Assembly (NCBI GenBank): GCA_964520615.1 | Contig: CAZFNL010000017.1 | Span: 1-46,657 of the forward strand | Direction: 5' to 3' | Length of the DNA stretch: 46,657 nt | From: JAMCUI01 sp964520615 | GTDB lineage: Bacteria; Patescibacteriota; Microgenomatia; 2-02-FULL-39-11 | Part shown: in pieces, positions 7,646-16,450 of the stretch | Layout: each line of letters starts with the position of its first letter | Position numbering within the stretch: the stretch's first letter is position 1 | The notes under the pieces: model-generated | Told to the model about the DNA's origin: nothing | Database searches by the model: none | Seen by the model: the letters and a program-made list of their open reading frames with translations, nothing else | Position numbers and translations under genes: made by a program

Positions 7646-8485
7646 CTATAATTTACACGCTTTAACTAGATTTTCAAAGAGACAGGCTACGTTTACAGGT
7701 CCTACACCTCCTGGAACTGGTGTGTAAAAGGCGGATCTTTGGGCGATTTCAGCTTCATCATAATCAGATCGCAGTTTGTTATCCTCAGGGTGCAGCCCGA
7801 CTCCAATCAGAATGGTTTTATTTGTTATCATATCATGTCGCACAATGTTGGACTTCCCTACACAGCTTACGATAATTTCCGAGGCAAGGCACGCCCTTTT
7901 TAAGTCAGTTGTTTTACTATGAGCTATAGTTACAGACAAATTATTTTTCATCAAATAATTTGCTATAGGTTTACCACCAGTCTCTCCCCTACCGATGACC
8001 AGTATCTTCTTTTTTGAAAGCCAACCGGAAAAGCTTTCATTTTTATTATTTTTTATATTGCCAAATATATCATGTAATATATACATTATGGCTAGGGCTA
8101 TTGGCGGTTGGAATAAGGAATTTTTGTGAAAGCCGTCAACATCTTTTTGCGGTGTTACGGCCTTATCAAGTTTTATATTGTCTACGGTTATTGGTAGAGG
8201 CCTTTGGATTATGATGCCGTGGACTGACCGATCTTGGTTCAAGCGATCAATTTCTGAAAAAAGCTTATTTTGCGCCAGATTGTCAGGAAAGGATATTACA
8301 GATACTTTTACCCCAATATCGGCACCGGTTATTTGTTTTTGCCGGACGTAAGCAAGCGAACTTTTGTCCTGTCCGACAATAATTACCGCAAGATGGGGAG
8401 AAATATTTTGAGAGAGGAGAATATTTACCTGCTTCTTCAGGCCGTTTTTTATTTCGTAGGCGATTTTTCTGCCGTCAATTTTCAT
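7646..8485 (-). CDS. folD: Methylenetetrahydrofolate dehydrogenase/cyclohydrolase
   Basis: The 279-aa product is a full-length FolD, the bifunctional enzyme that interconverts 5,10-methylene-, methenyl- and 10-formyl-tetrahydrofolate using NADP. Visible motifs are the catalytic Y-x-x-x-K in AYVRQKQ, the IIIQRPLP loop, PQKDVDGFH, the nucleotide-binding GRGETGGKPIANYL (canonical members have GRSxxVGxP, so Ser is replaced by Gly), and the C-terminal signature PVPGGVGPVNVACLFENLVKA. It is cytoplasmic and supplies one-carbon units for purines and formyl-Met. Its start lies just beyond the gyrA 3'-end copy at 8493-8531, so it is probably co-transcribed from gyrA. Confidence 0.95.
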   Translation of the reverse strand: MKIDGRKIAYEIKNGLKKQVNILLSQNISPHLAVIIVGQDKSSLAYVRQKQITGADIGVKVSVISFPDNLAQNKLFSEIDRLNQDRSVHGIIIQRPLPITVDNIKLDKAVTPQKDVDGFHKNSLFQPPIALAIMYILHDIFGNIKNNKNESFSGWLSKKKILVIGRGETGGKPIANYLMKNNLSVTIAHSKTTDLKRACLASEIIVSCVGKSNIVRHDMITNKTILIGVGLHPEDNKLRSDYDEAEIAQRSAFYTPVPGGVGPVNVACLFENLVKACKL

Positions 8486-8492
8486 TTATTTC

Positions 8493-8531
8493 AGAAGGAC
8501 ATGTGGTTTGTACAACAGTGTCATTTTTATC
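8493..8531 (-). pseudogene. Extra copy of the gyrA 3' end
   Basis: Thirty-three bases after the gyrA stop, a 39-nt segment repeats the end of gyrA. It encodes DKNDTVVQTTCPS against DKNDSVAGATCLS in the gene. The first 12 nt are identical, and 27 of 39 positions match overall (8 of 13 residues). The copy ends at the start of folD. It is the weakest of the four 3'-end copies in this window and could in part be chance. Confidence 0.4.
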
Positions 8532-8564
8532 CATTTTGATACTTATTGGACTGACATTGGCATT

Positions 8565-11135
8565 TTAAGACAAACAGGTTGCTCCCGCCACAGAGTCATT
8601 TTTATCTGTGGAAAATCGCATCAGAATGACCCCTTGGGTAGCGCGGGACAATTTTGGTACGGAAATTATTGGAAGTTTGACTACTTGTCCCTTGTGTGAA
8701 GTCAGAACCAGATTTTGACAGTCGGCAGGTATAAGCTGTGCGCAGGCCACTTTGCCTGTTTTGGGTGTAACCTGGGCTACTTTGACCCCCTGCCCACCCC
8801 TGTGCTGCATGGGAAATCCAGATGTGGGTGTCTTTTTGCCTATACCTTTTTCCATTATTGTAAGGAAATCAAGTGACTTGCTGTTTGGGCCTATTATCTC
8901 CATGCCGATGACGTAATCTTCACTACCTATAAGTATTCCTCTTACACCCATTGTGTCACGTCCGGTGGGGCGTACTTCTTTTTCAGAAAATTTGATGGAT
9001 TTGCCTTCGTGCGAGACCATAAGTACGCTATCCTCTCCTGTAGATAGTTTAGCCCATGTCAATTCATCACCTGACTCAAGTTTGATAGCTATAAGTCCGC
9101 TTCGTCTTATGTTTTCATATTCTTTGAGCTTTGATTTCTTTACGGTTCCTTTTTTTGTGGCCATGGTGATATATGAATATTTTTTGCTTTCTTCACCTTT
9201 GAGCGCATAGGAAAGGACGGATGTCACAAGCTCGTTTTGGTCGATATTGATGAGGTTTACTATGGCTTGGCCTTTGCTTATCCTTGTGCCTTCAGGCAGA
9301 TCCCAGACACGTAGCTGGTAGACTTTGCCTTTATTGGTAAAGAAAAGGATGTTATCGTGCGTAAAAGCGGAAAGCAAATGCTGTATGCTGTCCTCCTCTT
9401 TGGTTGTAATTCCTATGACACCTTTTCCGCCTCTTGCCTGAAGCTTAAATGATGAGGGTGATTGTCTTTTGACATAACCGGTTTTAGTGATGACAATAAC
9501 AGTTTCCTCATTTGGTATAAGCTGCTCGTCTGAGAACTCTCCGACTTTTGACTTGTAAACTCTGGTTTGTCTCTCGTCGCCATATTTTTCTTTCAGTTTC
9601 AGGAGTTCGTCTTTTATCACTACCAGAATTTTTTCAGGATGGGAAAGAAGGTCTGTGAGATAAGCTATTGTTTCCCTTATCATTGAGAGCTCATCCTCAA
9701 TTTTCTGTCGCTCAAGTGCTGCCAGGCGTTTCAGTTGCATATCCAAAATCGCTTGTGCCTGGATATCACTGAGCGAAAATTTGGACATAAGTTTTGTCTT
9801 TGCGTCCTCTACATCTTTAGCTCGTTTTATGATCTCTATTACTTCATCAATATGGTCTACGGCAATTTTTAAGCCTTCCAGAATATGTTCGCGGGCTTTA
9901 GCCTCCCGGAGCTCAAACTCACTGCGGCGTTTTATGACCTGGTGGCGGTGTTTTATGTATTCTTCTACGATCATTTTAAGGGTCAGGGTTTGGGGTGTAC
10001 CGTCAACGAGGGCTACCATATTTACAGGGAAGCTTGATTGCATCTCAGTGTGTTTGAAAAGATTATTGAGGACTTTTTTGGGTACGGCATCACGTTTGAG
10101 TTCCACGACTACCCTTATACCATGTCTATCTGATTCATCTCGGAGGTCCGATATGCCTTCAATTTTTTTGTCTTTGACCAGTTGGGCAATTTTGGCTATC
10201 AGCATGGCTTTGTTTACCTGATAAGGTATTTCAGTTACTATTATGGCTGATTTGCCGTTGCCTATTTCTTCAATTTCGGCTTTGGCACGCATGATGATTT
10301 TGCCCCGCCCGGTGGCATAAGCATTTTTTATTTCCTCCATGTCATAAATTGCGGCACCTGTAGGAAAGTCCGGTCCGTTTATGAATTGCATTAACTCGTC
10401 CAAAGTCACATCGGTTTTCAGAATTGTTTGTACTGTGGGTTGTTTTTCTTCACTTTTTTTCTTAGCAGGCGAAGATTGGTCCGTTGAGGCCAATTGCGTG
10501 TTGTCGGGTGTTTCTTCCTCTTTTTTTACAAACTTGCTTTTTCCAAGGGAATAAACTATGGCATCAACAATCTCTGAGAGATTATGGGGAGGTATTTTGG
10601 TAGCCATGCCTACTGCTATTCCGTCTGAACCCATAAGGAGAAGATTTGGCAGTTTGGCCGGCAACCAATCCGGTTCCTTAAGAGTTCCGTCAAAATTATC
10701 GGAAAATTTTACCGTCTCTTTTTCAATATCAAGAAGCATTTCCTCGGCAATTTTGGCTAGTTTTACTTCCGTATAACGCATGGCTGCCGGTGGATCTCCG
10801 TCCACTGAGCCAAAATTACCCTGACCTTTGATAAGGGGATAGCGCATGGAAAATTCCTGTGCCAGACGTACTAAAGCGTCATACACCGGCATATCTCCGT
10901 GAGGATGGTATTTTCCCAACACTTCTCCTACTACTTTGGCGGATTTGGTGTTTTTACCGGAGAAATGGAGTCCCATCTGATGCATGGCATAAAGTATACG
11001 CCTGTGTACGGGTTTTAGGCCGTCACGCACATCTGGCAAAGCACGCGAGACTATGACGCTCATGGCGTAGTCCAGGTAGCTGCGCTTCATCTCAAGAGTT
11101 ATCTCCGAGTGCTGTAATTTGCCTATGTCATTCAT
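8565..11135 (-). CDS. gyrA: DNA gyrase subunit A
   Basis: The 856-aa protein is a complete type IIA topoisomerase A subunit: winged-helix/tower domain with catalytic Y121 (AAMRYTEVKL), coiled-coil segment, and a C-terminal six-bladed beta-pinwheel. The GyrA-box variant QARGGKG supports gyrase over topoisomerase IV. With GyrB it introduces negative supercoils. A lysine/glutamate/serine-rich insert of about 40 residues (roughly 205-250) separates the core from TLDELMQFINGPDFPTGA, where E. coli GyrA has a short loop. In the quinolone-determining region the sequence is HPHGDMPVYD, so the Ser83 position (E. coli numbering) is Met and position 84 is Pro. It is encoded upstream of folD. Confidence 0.95.
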   Translation of the reverse strand: MNDIGKLQHSEITLEMKRSYLDYAMSVIVSRALPDVRDGLKPVHRRILYAMHQMGLHFSGKNTKSAKVVGEVLGKYHPHGDMPVYDALVRLAQEFSMRYPLIKGQGNFGSVDGDPPAAMRYTEVKLAKIAEEMLLDIEKETVKFSDNFDGTLKEPDWLPAKLPNLLLMGSDGIAVGMATKIPPHNLSEIVDAIVYSLGKSKFVKKEEETPDNTQLASTDQSSPAKKKSEEKQPTVQTILKTDVTLDELMQFINGPDFPTGAAIYDMEEIKNAYATGRGKIIMRAKAEIEEIGNGKSAIIVTEIPYQVNKAMLIAKIAQLVKDKKIEGISDLRDESDRHGIRVVVELKRDAVPKKVLNNLFKHTEMQSSFPVNMVALVDGTPQTLTLKMIVEEYIKHRHQVIKRRSEFELREAKAREHILEGLKIAVDHIDEVIEIIKRAKDVEDAKTKLMSKFSLSDIQAQAILDMQLKRLAALERQKIEDELSMIRETIAYLTDLLSHPEKILVVIKDELLKLKEKYGDERQTRVYKSKVGEFSDEQLIPNEETVIVITKTGYVKRQSPSSFKLQARGGKGVIGITTKEEDSIQHLLSAFTHDNILFFTNKGKVYQLRVWDLPEGTRISKGQAIVNLINIDQNELVTSVLSYALKGEESKKYSYITMATKKGTVKKSKLKEYENIRRSGLIAIKLESGDELTWAKLSTGEDSVLMVSHEGKSIKFSEKEVRPTGRDTMGVRGILIGSEDYVIGMEIIGPNSKSLDFLTIMEKGIGKKTPTSGFPMQHRGGQGVKVAQVTPKTGKVACAQLIPADCQNLVLTSHKGQVVKLPIISVPKLSRATQGVILMRFSTDKNDSVAGATCLS

Positions 11136-11281
11136 ATTAATTTGCCAAGTTTTTTATAGATTTACTGTTTCCGACAGTCTTTTTACAAATATTACTATTT
11201 TTCATTAAATTTACCATTTACTTTTAATGAGTGGAAAACTCTTCAATCGGTTACTTCTGAAGGCATTCTTGCGCGTAAACC

Positions 11282-11361
11282 TTAATGTATAAATCCTGCG
11301 ATAAGGAGAACCACAATATTTGCCACTTTAATCATTGGATTAATGGCAGGTCCTGAACTTT
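11282..11361 (-). pseudogene. Extra copy of the hppA 3' end from a diverged homologue
   Basis: Directly after the hppA stop, in another frame, the strand again encodes SGPAINPMIKVANIVVLLIAG then FIH and a stop. Over the last 23 residues the copy matches the gene at 22 (one Ala to Val). Yet 18 of the 23 codons differ, 17 of them synonymously. Such third-position saturation shows descent from a separately evolving hppA gene and not recent tandem duplication. No upstream part of a second gene is present. The rest of the 226-bp gap up to gyrA (11136-11281) shows a small inverted repeat, ACTGT-N5-ACAGT, at 11164-11178 and nothing else. Confidence 0.8.
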
Positions 11362-13395
11362 TTAATGAATAAAGCCTGCTATCAGTAACGCAACTATGTT
11401 TGCTACCTTTATCATCGGGTTTATAGCGGGACCGGCGGTATCTTTATAAGGGTCTCCTACCGTATCGCCAGTGACCGCAGCCTGGTGGGCCGGACTGCCT
11501 TTCCCGCCAAAATGGCCTTCTTCTATATATTTTTTGGCATTGTCCCAGGCAGCCCCGCCAGTCGTCATGGAGATTGCTACAAAAAGGCCAGTAACAATTA
11601 TTCCTACAAGAAACCCTCCCAATGCATAAGGACCAAGGATAAACCCTACTATTATGGGAGTAACTACAGGAAGACATGCTGGTAATATCATCTCTTTTAA
11701 TGCTGATTTTGTGACTATATCTACAGCTACCCCATATTGTGGTTTGGCTTTACCTTGCATTATCCCTTTGATTTCCTTAAACTGCCGTCTCACTTCTATC
11801 ACAACCGCTTCAGCAGCTTTCCCGACCGCTTCCATCGCTAGGGCGCCGAAAAAATAAGGTAAGGCAGCACCTATGAGCAGACCGACAAGTACTTTTGGAT
11901 CAGAGAGAGAAAAACTGGCTGTCAGCTGCAGTGTGTTTAAGACTGCTGATTTTGACAATTCCTGGGTATAGCTGGCAAAAAGGACTAAAGCTGCAAGGCC
12001 GGCAGAGGCAATGGCGTAGGCTTTTGTGACAGCTTTAGTCGTGTTGCCTACAGCATCAAGCGCGTCAGTGACTTCCCTGACTTTTTCCGGCTGGTTTGTC
12101 ATTTCAGCAATTCCTCCGGCATTGTCAGTAATGGGACCGAAGGCGTCAATGGCGACAATAATTCCGGTAAGAGATAACATGGCAACTGCAGCAACAGCAA
12201 TTCCAAAAAGATTTGCCAGATAGTAGGCGGAAAGAGTGGCGGCTGATATAAGTAATATTGGCAAAAGTGTGGATTTCATTGATATAGCAAGACCAGCAAT
12301 TATGTTTGTACCGTGTCCGGTGTTGGCAGCTTGGGCGATTTCTTTTACCGGAGAATAGTTTTTTGATGTGAAATACTCGGTTATTGCTACCATGCCGATA
12401 GTCACTATTATTCCAATAAGGCTCGCAAGGTAGAGGTTAAGGCTCGTGTACATGCCGTTTCCTGTCATGATGGTTTTTGTAACAAAATAAAACACAATTG
12501 CCGAAAGTATTGCTGTTGTGATAAGGCCTTTATACAGGGCCGGCATAATTTTCCCATTTTTACCGATTTTGACGAAAAAAGTGCCGATAATAGACGTAAC
12601 TATGGCTGCTGCGCCGACTATAAGGGGAAAAACAAGGGCGTTTGTGAAACCCGGCATCGTAAGCTGTGCCAAAAGCATGGCAGCTGTTGCGGTCACTACA
12701 TAAGTCTCAAAAAGATCAGCCGCCATTCCGGCGTCATCGCCGACATTGTCTCCTACCAGGTCAGCAATCACGCCTGGGTTTCTTGGGTCGTCCTCCGGGA
12801 TGCCTTTTTCAATTTTACCGACCATATCTGTCCCGACATCCGCTCCTTTTGTATATATACCTCCACCTAGACGGGCAAAGACCGATATAAGCGACGCTCC
12901 GAAACTGAGAGTTACGATTGGTTGTAAATTTACTGTCGAGGGGTTTCCTCCTACGACTATATAAAAAATTATACTTAAAGCAAGGAGTGCCAGACCGGCA
13001 ACCATTAGTCCTGTTACTGATCCACCCTTGAAAGCAACTTCAAGTGCGTCACTTAGACCGTTTTTGGCCGCCTGGGCTGTTTTTACATTTGCCCGGACTG
13101 ACACGTTCATGCCGATAAAGCCTGCCATGGCTGAAAAGACGGCTCCAACAGCAAAAGAAACCGCAGGTAGAAGGCCAAGCGTATAAAATAATATAGCAAA
13201 TATTACCAAGGCTATTGCCGCTACTGTCTTATATTGCCTATTGAGGAATGCTGAGGCGCCTTCGGCTATAGCGTCTGATATATCCTGCATGTCTTTAGTG
13301 CCTGAAGGAAGTCTGAAAATTCTTGCGGAAAGAAAAAGACCGTATAACACCGCTAAAAGTCCTCCTCCTGCCGCCATTAATATGTAATTGTTCAT
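11362..13395 (-). CDS. hppA: Membrane-bound proton-pumping pyrophosphatase
   Basis: The 677-aa polytopic protein (about 15-16 helices) is a membrane pyrophosphatase that couples hydrolysis of PPi to ion pumping. The catalytic loop is intact: DVGTDMVGKIEKGIPEDDPRNPGVIADLVGDNVGDDAG (written here as a family signature, about residues 185-222), as is the later DAFGPITDNAGGIAEM. The motif GNTTKA, with Lys where K+-dependent enzymes have Ala, points to the K+-independent, proton-pumping class. A strong ribosome-binding site AGGAGG lies about 5 nt before the ATG, unlike most genes here. It lies between gyrA and gyrB on the same strand. In an organism with few respiratory genes such a pump could maintain the membrane gradient. 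Confidence 0.95.
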   Translation of the reverse strand: MNNYILMAAGGGLLAVLYGLFLSARIFRLPSGTKDMQDISDAIAEGASAFLNRQYKTVAAIALVIFAILFYTLGLLPAVSFAVGAVFSAMAGFIGMNVSVRANVKTAQAAKNGLSDALEVAFKGGSVTGLMVAGLALLALSIIFYIVVGGNPSTVNLQPIVTLSFGASLISVFARLGGGIYTKGADVGTDMVGKIEKGIPEDDPRNPGVIADLVGDNVGDDAGMAADLFETYVVTATAAMLLAQLTMPGFTNALVFPLIVGAAAIVTSIIGTFFVKIGKNGKIMPALYKGLITTAILSAIVFYFVTKTIMTGNGMYTSLNLYLASLIGIIVTIGMVAITEYFTSKNYSPVKEIAQAANTGHGTNIIAGLAISMKSTLLPILLISAATLSAYYLANLFGIAVAAVAMLSLTGIIVAIDAFGPITDNAGGIAEMTNQPEKVREVTDALDAVGNTTKAVTKAYAIASAGLAALVLFASYTQELSKSAVLNTLQLTASFSLSDPKVLVGLLIGAALPYFFGALAMEAVGKAAEAVVIEVRRQFKEIKGIMQGKAKPQYGVAVDIVTKSALKEMILPACLPVVTPIIVGFILGPYALGGFLVGIIVTGLFVAISMTTGGAAWDNAKKYIEEGHFGGKGSPAHQAAVTGDTVGDPYKDTAGPAINPMIKVANIVALLIAGFIH

Positions 13396-13474
13396 ATATC
13401 CTCCTAATTGATCCGGCTGTTTATAATATATTTACTCTAACTCTAATATAACAAATCCTATATAGTCCTGCTAT

Positions 13475-13544
13475 ATATCAAGTGTGACCGACTTGTCTAG
13501 TACTTCAACATATCAAGTGTGACCGACTTGTCTAGTACTACTAT
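13475..13544 (-). repeat. Two 35-bp tandem copies of the gyrB 3' end
   Basis: A 35-bp period runs from the gyrB end (13545) through copies starting at 13510 and 13475. On the coding strand each copy reads AGTACTAGACAAGTCGGTCA then CACTTGATAT. The copies encode KSVTLD(M/I) against KSATLDI-stop in the gene. Relative to gyrB they share AAA to AAG and TCA to TCG (both synonymous) plus GCC to GTC (Ala to Val). The two copies agree with each other over about 30 bp, so one was probably made from the other. Confidence 0.8.
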
Positions 13545-15541
13545 ATATCAAGTGTGGCTGATTTAGCATGTGTTTGTATGAATCTTTTTCGCGGTAACAC
13601 TTCGTCCCCCATAAGCATGGTAAATACTTCATCAGTTCCTGCTGCATCTTCTATCGCTACTTCTTTGAGTATGCGGTTTTGCGGATTCATGGTTGTTTCC
13701 CAAAGCTGTTCGGGATTCATTTCTCCCAGACCCTTATACCTTTGTACCGAGGGCGGTGTCTTTAGATTTTTGTGCTGAGCAAAAATTTTATCTCTTTCCT
13801 CATCAGAATAGGCGTAATAAGCATCTTTGCCATATTGTATCTTAAAAAGTGGCGGTTGGGCTATATAAAGGTGATGGTGTTGTATGACATACGGCAGATG
13901 CCGGTAAAAAAAAGTCAAAAGAAGCGTTCTTATATGTTCCCCGTCTACGTCCGCATCGGTCATGATAATAATTCTGTGGTATCTTAGTTTCTCAGGGATG
14001 AGACTTTCTGATATACCCATGCCAAGGGCAATAACCAAATCCTTTATCTCGGCAAATTCCAATATCCGGTCAAGGCGCGCTCTCTCGGTATTGAGAATTT
14101 TTCCTCTCAAAGGCAGTATTGCCTGGAACTTTCTGTCTCTTCCCTGTTTTGCAGTGCCGCCGGCGGAGTTCCCCTCGACAATATAAATCTCTGATTCTTC
14201 AGGGTTGCGGCTCTGGCAATCCGCCAGTTTGCCCGGAAGGGAGGCTCCGTCAAGCGCTCCTTTTCGTATAATGGCGTCTTTTGCCGCTTTTGCTGCAAGT
14301 CTTGCTTTAGCAGCAAGGAAAACTTTTTCGAGAATGCGCCGGGCATCTGACGGGTTTTCCTCAAAATAGATATCCAGTGCCTCATTTACCGCTGTTTGGA
14401 CTAAAGGTTGTATCTCTGCATTCCCTAGTTTAGTCTTGGTTTGCCCTTCAAATTGGAGGTTTTGGGATGACATTTTGACAAAGACTACCGCCGTCAACCC
14501 TTCCCTTGTGTCTTCCCCTATAATAGAGTCTTCTCCGTTTTTCACCGCGCCGATTTTTTTGGCATAATCGTTTATGCTGCGGGTAAGAGCCATCCTGAAG
14601 CCTGTCAGATGTGTCCCACCTTCTGTAGTATTTATGACATTGACAAAACTTTCCACATTTTCGCTGACGCCGTCGTTGTATTGTATGGCAACCTGCATTT
14701 CGGCAGAATCTGTGGCTTTTTTGATACTGATGGGGGCGTGGATAATTTGTTTATTGTGGTTGAGGGCTTCCACAAGAGACACTATTCCGCCTTCAAAATA
14801 GAAATTGTCGCTTCTTTGGGTTCTTTCATCATAAAGGTGAAAGTACAATTTCGGCACAAGATACGCTCTTTCCTTAACCTGTTTTCTTATAATGTCATAA
14901 TCACAACTAATGCCATCGCGGAAAATTTCCTTATCGGGAAGAAAGGTTGATATTGTTCCTGAGGAAAAATTATCAGGCGTTATTATTGGCGGCAAGCTAA
15001 ATATGTCAGTTTTTTTACCTGTTTTCCAGGCCCCCACCTCTTTTACCGGAGAAAGCGGTTGTCCACGTTTATATTCCTGTTGATAGATTTTTTTATCCCT
15101 TACCACATTTACTCTCATTGATTCTGATAAGGCGTTTACCACAGCCGCTCCCACGCCATGCAGACCGCCGGATACCTTATACGCCCGGCTGTCAAATTTT
15201 CCTCCGGCGTGAAGTTTGGTCATGACTATTTCCAGGGCAGAAGTCTTATATTTAGGTATTGTGTCAACTGGTATGCCTCTTCCATCATCTACTACAGTGA
15301 TAGAATCGTCCTTATGGATGGTAATCCATATGTTTTGGGCAAATCCCGCTAAAGCTTCGTCTACTGAATTGTCGACAACCTCCGTGATGCAGTGATGGAC
15401 GCCTTTAAGGTCGGTAGAACCGATATACATCGCCGGCCGTTTCCTGACGGGTTCCAAACCTTCAAGGACTACAATCTGTTCTCCGGTATAGGAGGATGAT
15501 GAGGAAGATTTTGAGCTTTTTGTGTCTTTATGTTTTACCAC
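13541..15541 (-). CDS. gyrB: DNA gyrase subunit B
   Basis: The 666-aa protein has the GHKL ATPase domain (E54 and N58 in EVVDN, DDGRGIP at 85-91, GGLHGVG at 125-131), the transducer domain, and a TOPRIM domain with metal-binding DADVDG at 529-534, ending in the QRYKGLGEMNPEQLWETTMNP region. The TOPRIM signature normally reads EGDSAGG but here is EGNSAGG (N458, equal to E. coli D426). Replacement of that Asp by Asn is a known quinolone-resistance change. The start at 15541 gives a Lys/Ser-rich N-terminal extension before YTGEQIVVLEGLE. Its 3' end is followed by two tandem copies of the last codons. Confidence 0.96.
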   Translation of the reverse strand: MVKHKDTKSSKSSSSSSYTGEQIVVLEGLEPVRKRPAMYIGSTDLKGVHHCITEVVDNSVDEALAGFAQNIWITIHKDDSITVVDDGRGIPVDTIPKYKTSALEIVMTKLHAGGKFDSRAYKVSGGLHGVGAAVVNALSESMRVNVVRDKKIYQQEYKRGQPLSPVKEVGAWKTGKKTDIFSLPPIITPDNFSSGTISTFLPDKEIFRDGISCDYDIIRKQVKERAYLVPKLYFHLYDERTQRSDNFYFEGGIVSLVEALNHNKQIIHAPISIKKATDSAEMQVAIQYNDGVSENVESFVNVINTTEGGTHLTGFRMALTRSINDYAKKIGAVKNGEDSIIGEDTREGLTAVVFVKMSSQNLQFEGQTKTKLGNAEIQPLVQTAVNEALDIYFEENPSDARRILEKVFLAAKARLAAKAAKDAIIRKGALDGASLPGKLADCQSRNPEESEIYIVEGNSAGGTAKQGRDRKFQAILPLRGKILNTERARLDRILEFAEIKDLVIALGMGISESLIPEKLRYHRIIIMTDADVDGEHIRTLLLTFFYRHLPYVIQHHHLYIAQPPLFKIQYGKDAYYAYSDEERDKIFAQHKNLKTPPSVQRYKGLGEMNPEQLWETTMNPQNRILKEVAIEDAAGTDEVFTMLMGDEVLPRKRFIQTHAKSATLDI

Positions 15542-15565
15542 ATAAAGATTATAGACAAGAGTAAA

Positions 15566-15595
15566 AAAATTATCAAGACTGTCCTGATAATCTTA
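15566..15595 (-). terminator. Rho-independent terminator after the delta' gene
   Basis: On the minus strand ATTATCA (15591-15585) pairs with TGATAAT (15575-15569) around a 9-nt loop, and a run of seven T follows at once. It lies between the end of the delta'-like gene and the gyrB start, so it should separate the two transcripts. Confidence 0.65.
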
Positions 15596-15649
15596 CTAAA
15601 ATTTGGAAATTAAAAATTATTTAGGAAGAGGTGAGAATTCTTGCCGAAG

Positions 15650-16321
15650 TTATTTATTCGGGAAGCCTAAAAACAGAAGATCCAGTGTGGTTTTATAATT
15701 TACATTTCTGTTTATATATTCCCTGGCTGCCAAAACTTTTCTTATAAGAAGTGCCGTATCCGACCGGGAGAGAGGAATTGTGTTGGCATTTTGCTGCATA
15801 TTATTTTCCAGTGCTGATACTATATTATCCATTAATATAATAGTATCTTCTTTTGATTTTGCCCAAAAAGCAGAAATTATCAGGCGGTCTCCTTCACTTG
15901 AGGCAATAACCTGATTTATCATGTCAGAGATTTTTGCAACAGGAGAGTTTTCGTTATCATCTTTAAGCCTGGTTGAAATAATCTGGGAACGGGATATTAT
16001 GGTTGGCAAAAGTCTATCGGCATTATCTACAGTTAAGAGAAAATAAGTTCCCAAAGGAGGCTCCTCAAGAATTTTCAAAAGCGCATTTTGCGCTTCGGTT
16101 GTTGCTTTACCCATGTCGTTTATGATGATAAGTCTATTGCCTCCTGCGTAGGTTTTGACTGTTATAAGTTGGGTGATTTTTCTAACCTGTCCTATCCCAA
16201 TTGAGGGGTCGGGAAAAATTTGGTGCAAATTGTAATTTGAGACACCCAGTTTACTCACCATGTCGCTAGCTGCCTTTTTTATAAATTTTTTATCAGATGA
16301 GACTAAAAGAAATGTTTGCAT
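15650..16321 (-). CDS. DNA polymerase III delta'-like clamp-loader subunit
   Basis: The 223-aa protein resembles the AAA+ core of HolB/DnaX-type clamp-loader proteins. Visible are the sensor/arginine-finger region ATTEAQNALLKILEEPP, a hydrophobic strand TYFLLTVDNADRLLPTI, and SRSQ, equivalent to the SRC motif. A Walker A P-loop is absent, as in many delta' subunits, so it probably acts as a stator and not as the ATPase. It is shorter than E. coli HolB (334 aa), ending soon after the AAA+ lid. A ribosome-binding site AGGAGA lies about 8 nt before the ATG. It is divergent from the pilus operon. Confidence 0.8.
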   Translation of the reverse strand: MQTFLLVSSDKKFIKKAASDMVSKLGVSNYNLHQIFPDPSIGIGQVRKITQLITVKTYAGGNRLIIINDMGKATTEAQNALLKILEEPPLGTYFLLTVDNADRLLPTIISRSQIISTRLKDDNENSPVAKISDMINQVIASSEGDRLIISAFWAKSKEDTIILMDNIVSALENNMQQNANTIPLSRSDTALLIRKVLAAREYINRNVNYKTTLDLLFLGFPNK

Positions 16322-16400
16322 ATTTTCTGTCTCCTACAGCCAGTTTCTCTCTTATCCTGAAATTCAGTTCCAGAGGAAGGTGGTATAGGTATTTGTTCTG

Positions 16401-16430
16401 TTGACAATTATACTCCAAAATGGAGATAAT
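16401..16430 (+). promoter_or_regulatory. Promoter of the type IV pilus operon with operator-like repeat
   Basis: TTGACA (16401-16406) and GATAAT (16425-16430) are 18 bp apart, 74 nt before gspE. The spacer holds the inverted repeat CTCCA-AAA-TGGAG (16413-16425), which reaches the -10 box. A regulator binding there would control the pilus operon. Confidence 0.6.
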
Positions 16431-16450
16431 GAGATAAATATTCTGTTTTA

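Noticed and set aside
7836..7846. A further dif-like half-site (ATGTCGCACAA) inside folD
   Set aside because: It lies in conserved coding sequence without a partner arm, so chance is the simpler explanation.
9781..10221. Long open frame opposite gyrA (146 codons)
   Set aside because: Shadow of gyrA on the other strand, with the Ser/Arg/Leu-rich composition typical of such frames.
11164..11178. Terminator from ACTGT-N5-ACAGT followed by T5 on the plus strand
   Set aside because: The stem is only 5 bp, and no plus-strand gene lies upstream. It may be an operator of gyrA, but support is thin.
15600..15650. 3'-end copy of the delta'-like gene
   Set aside because: Only a few bases around AAATAA match; no convincing codon-level likeness.
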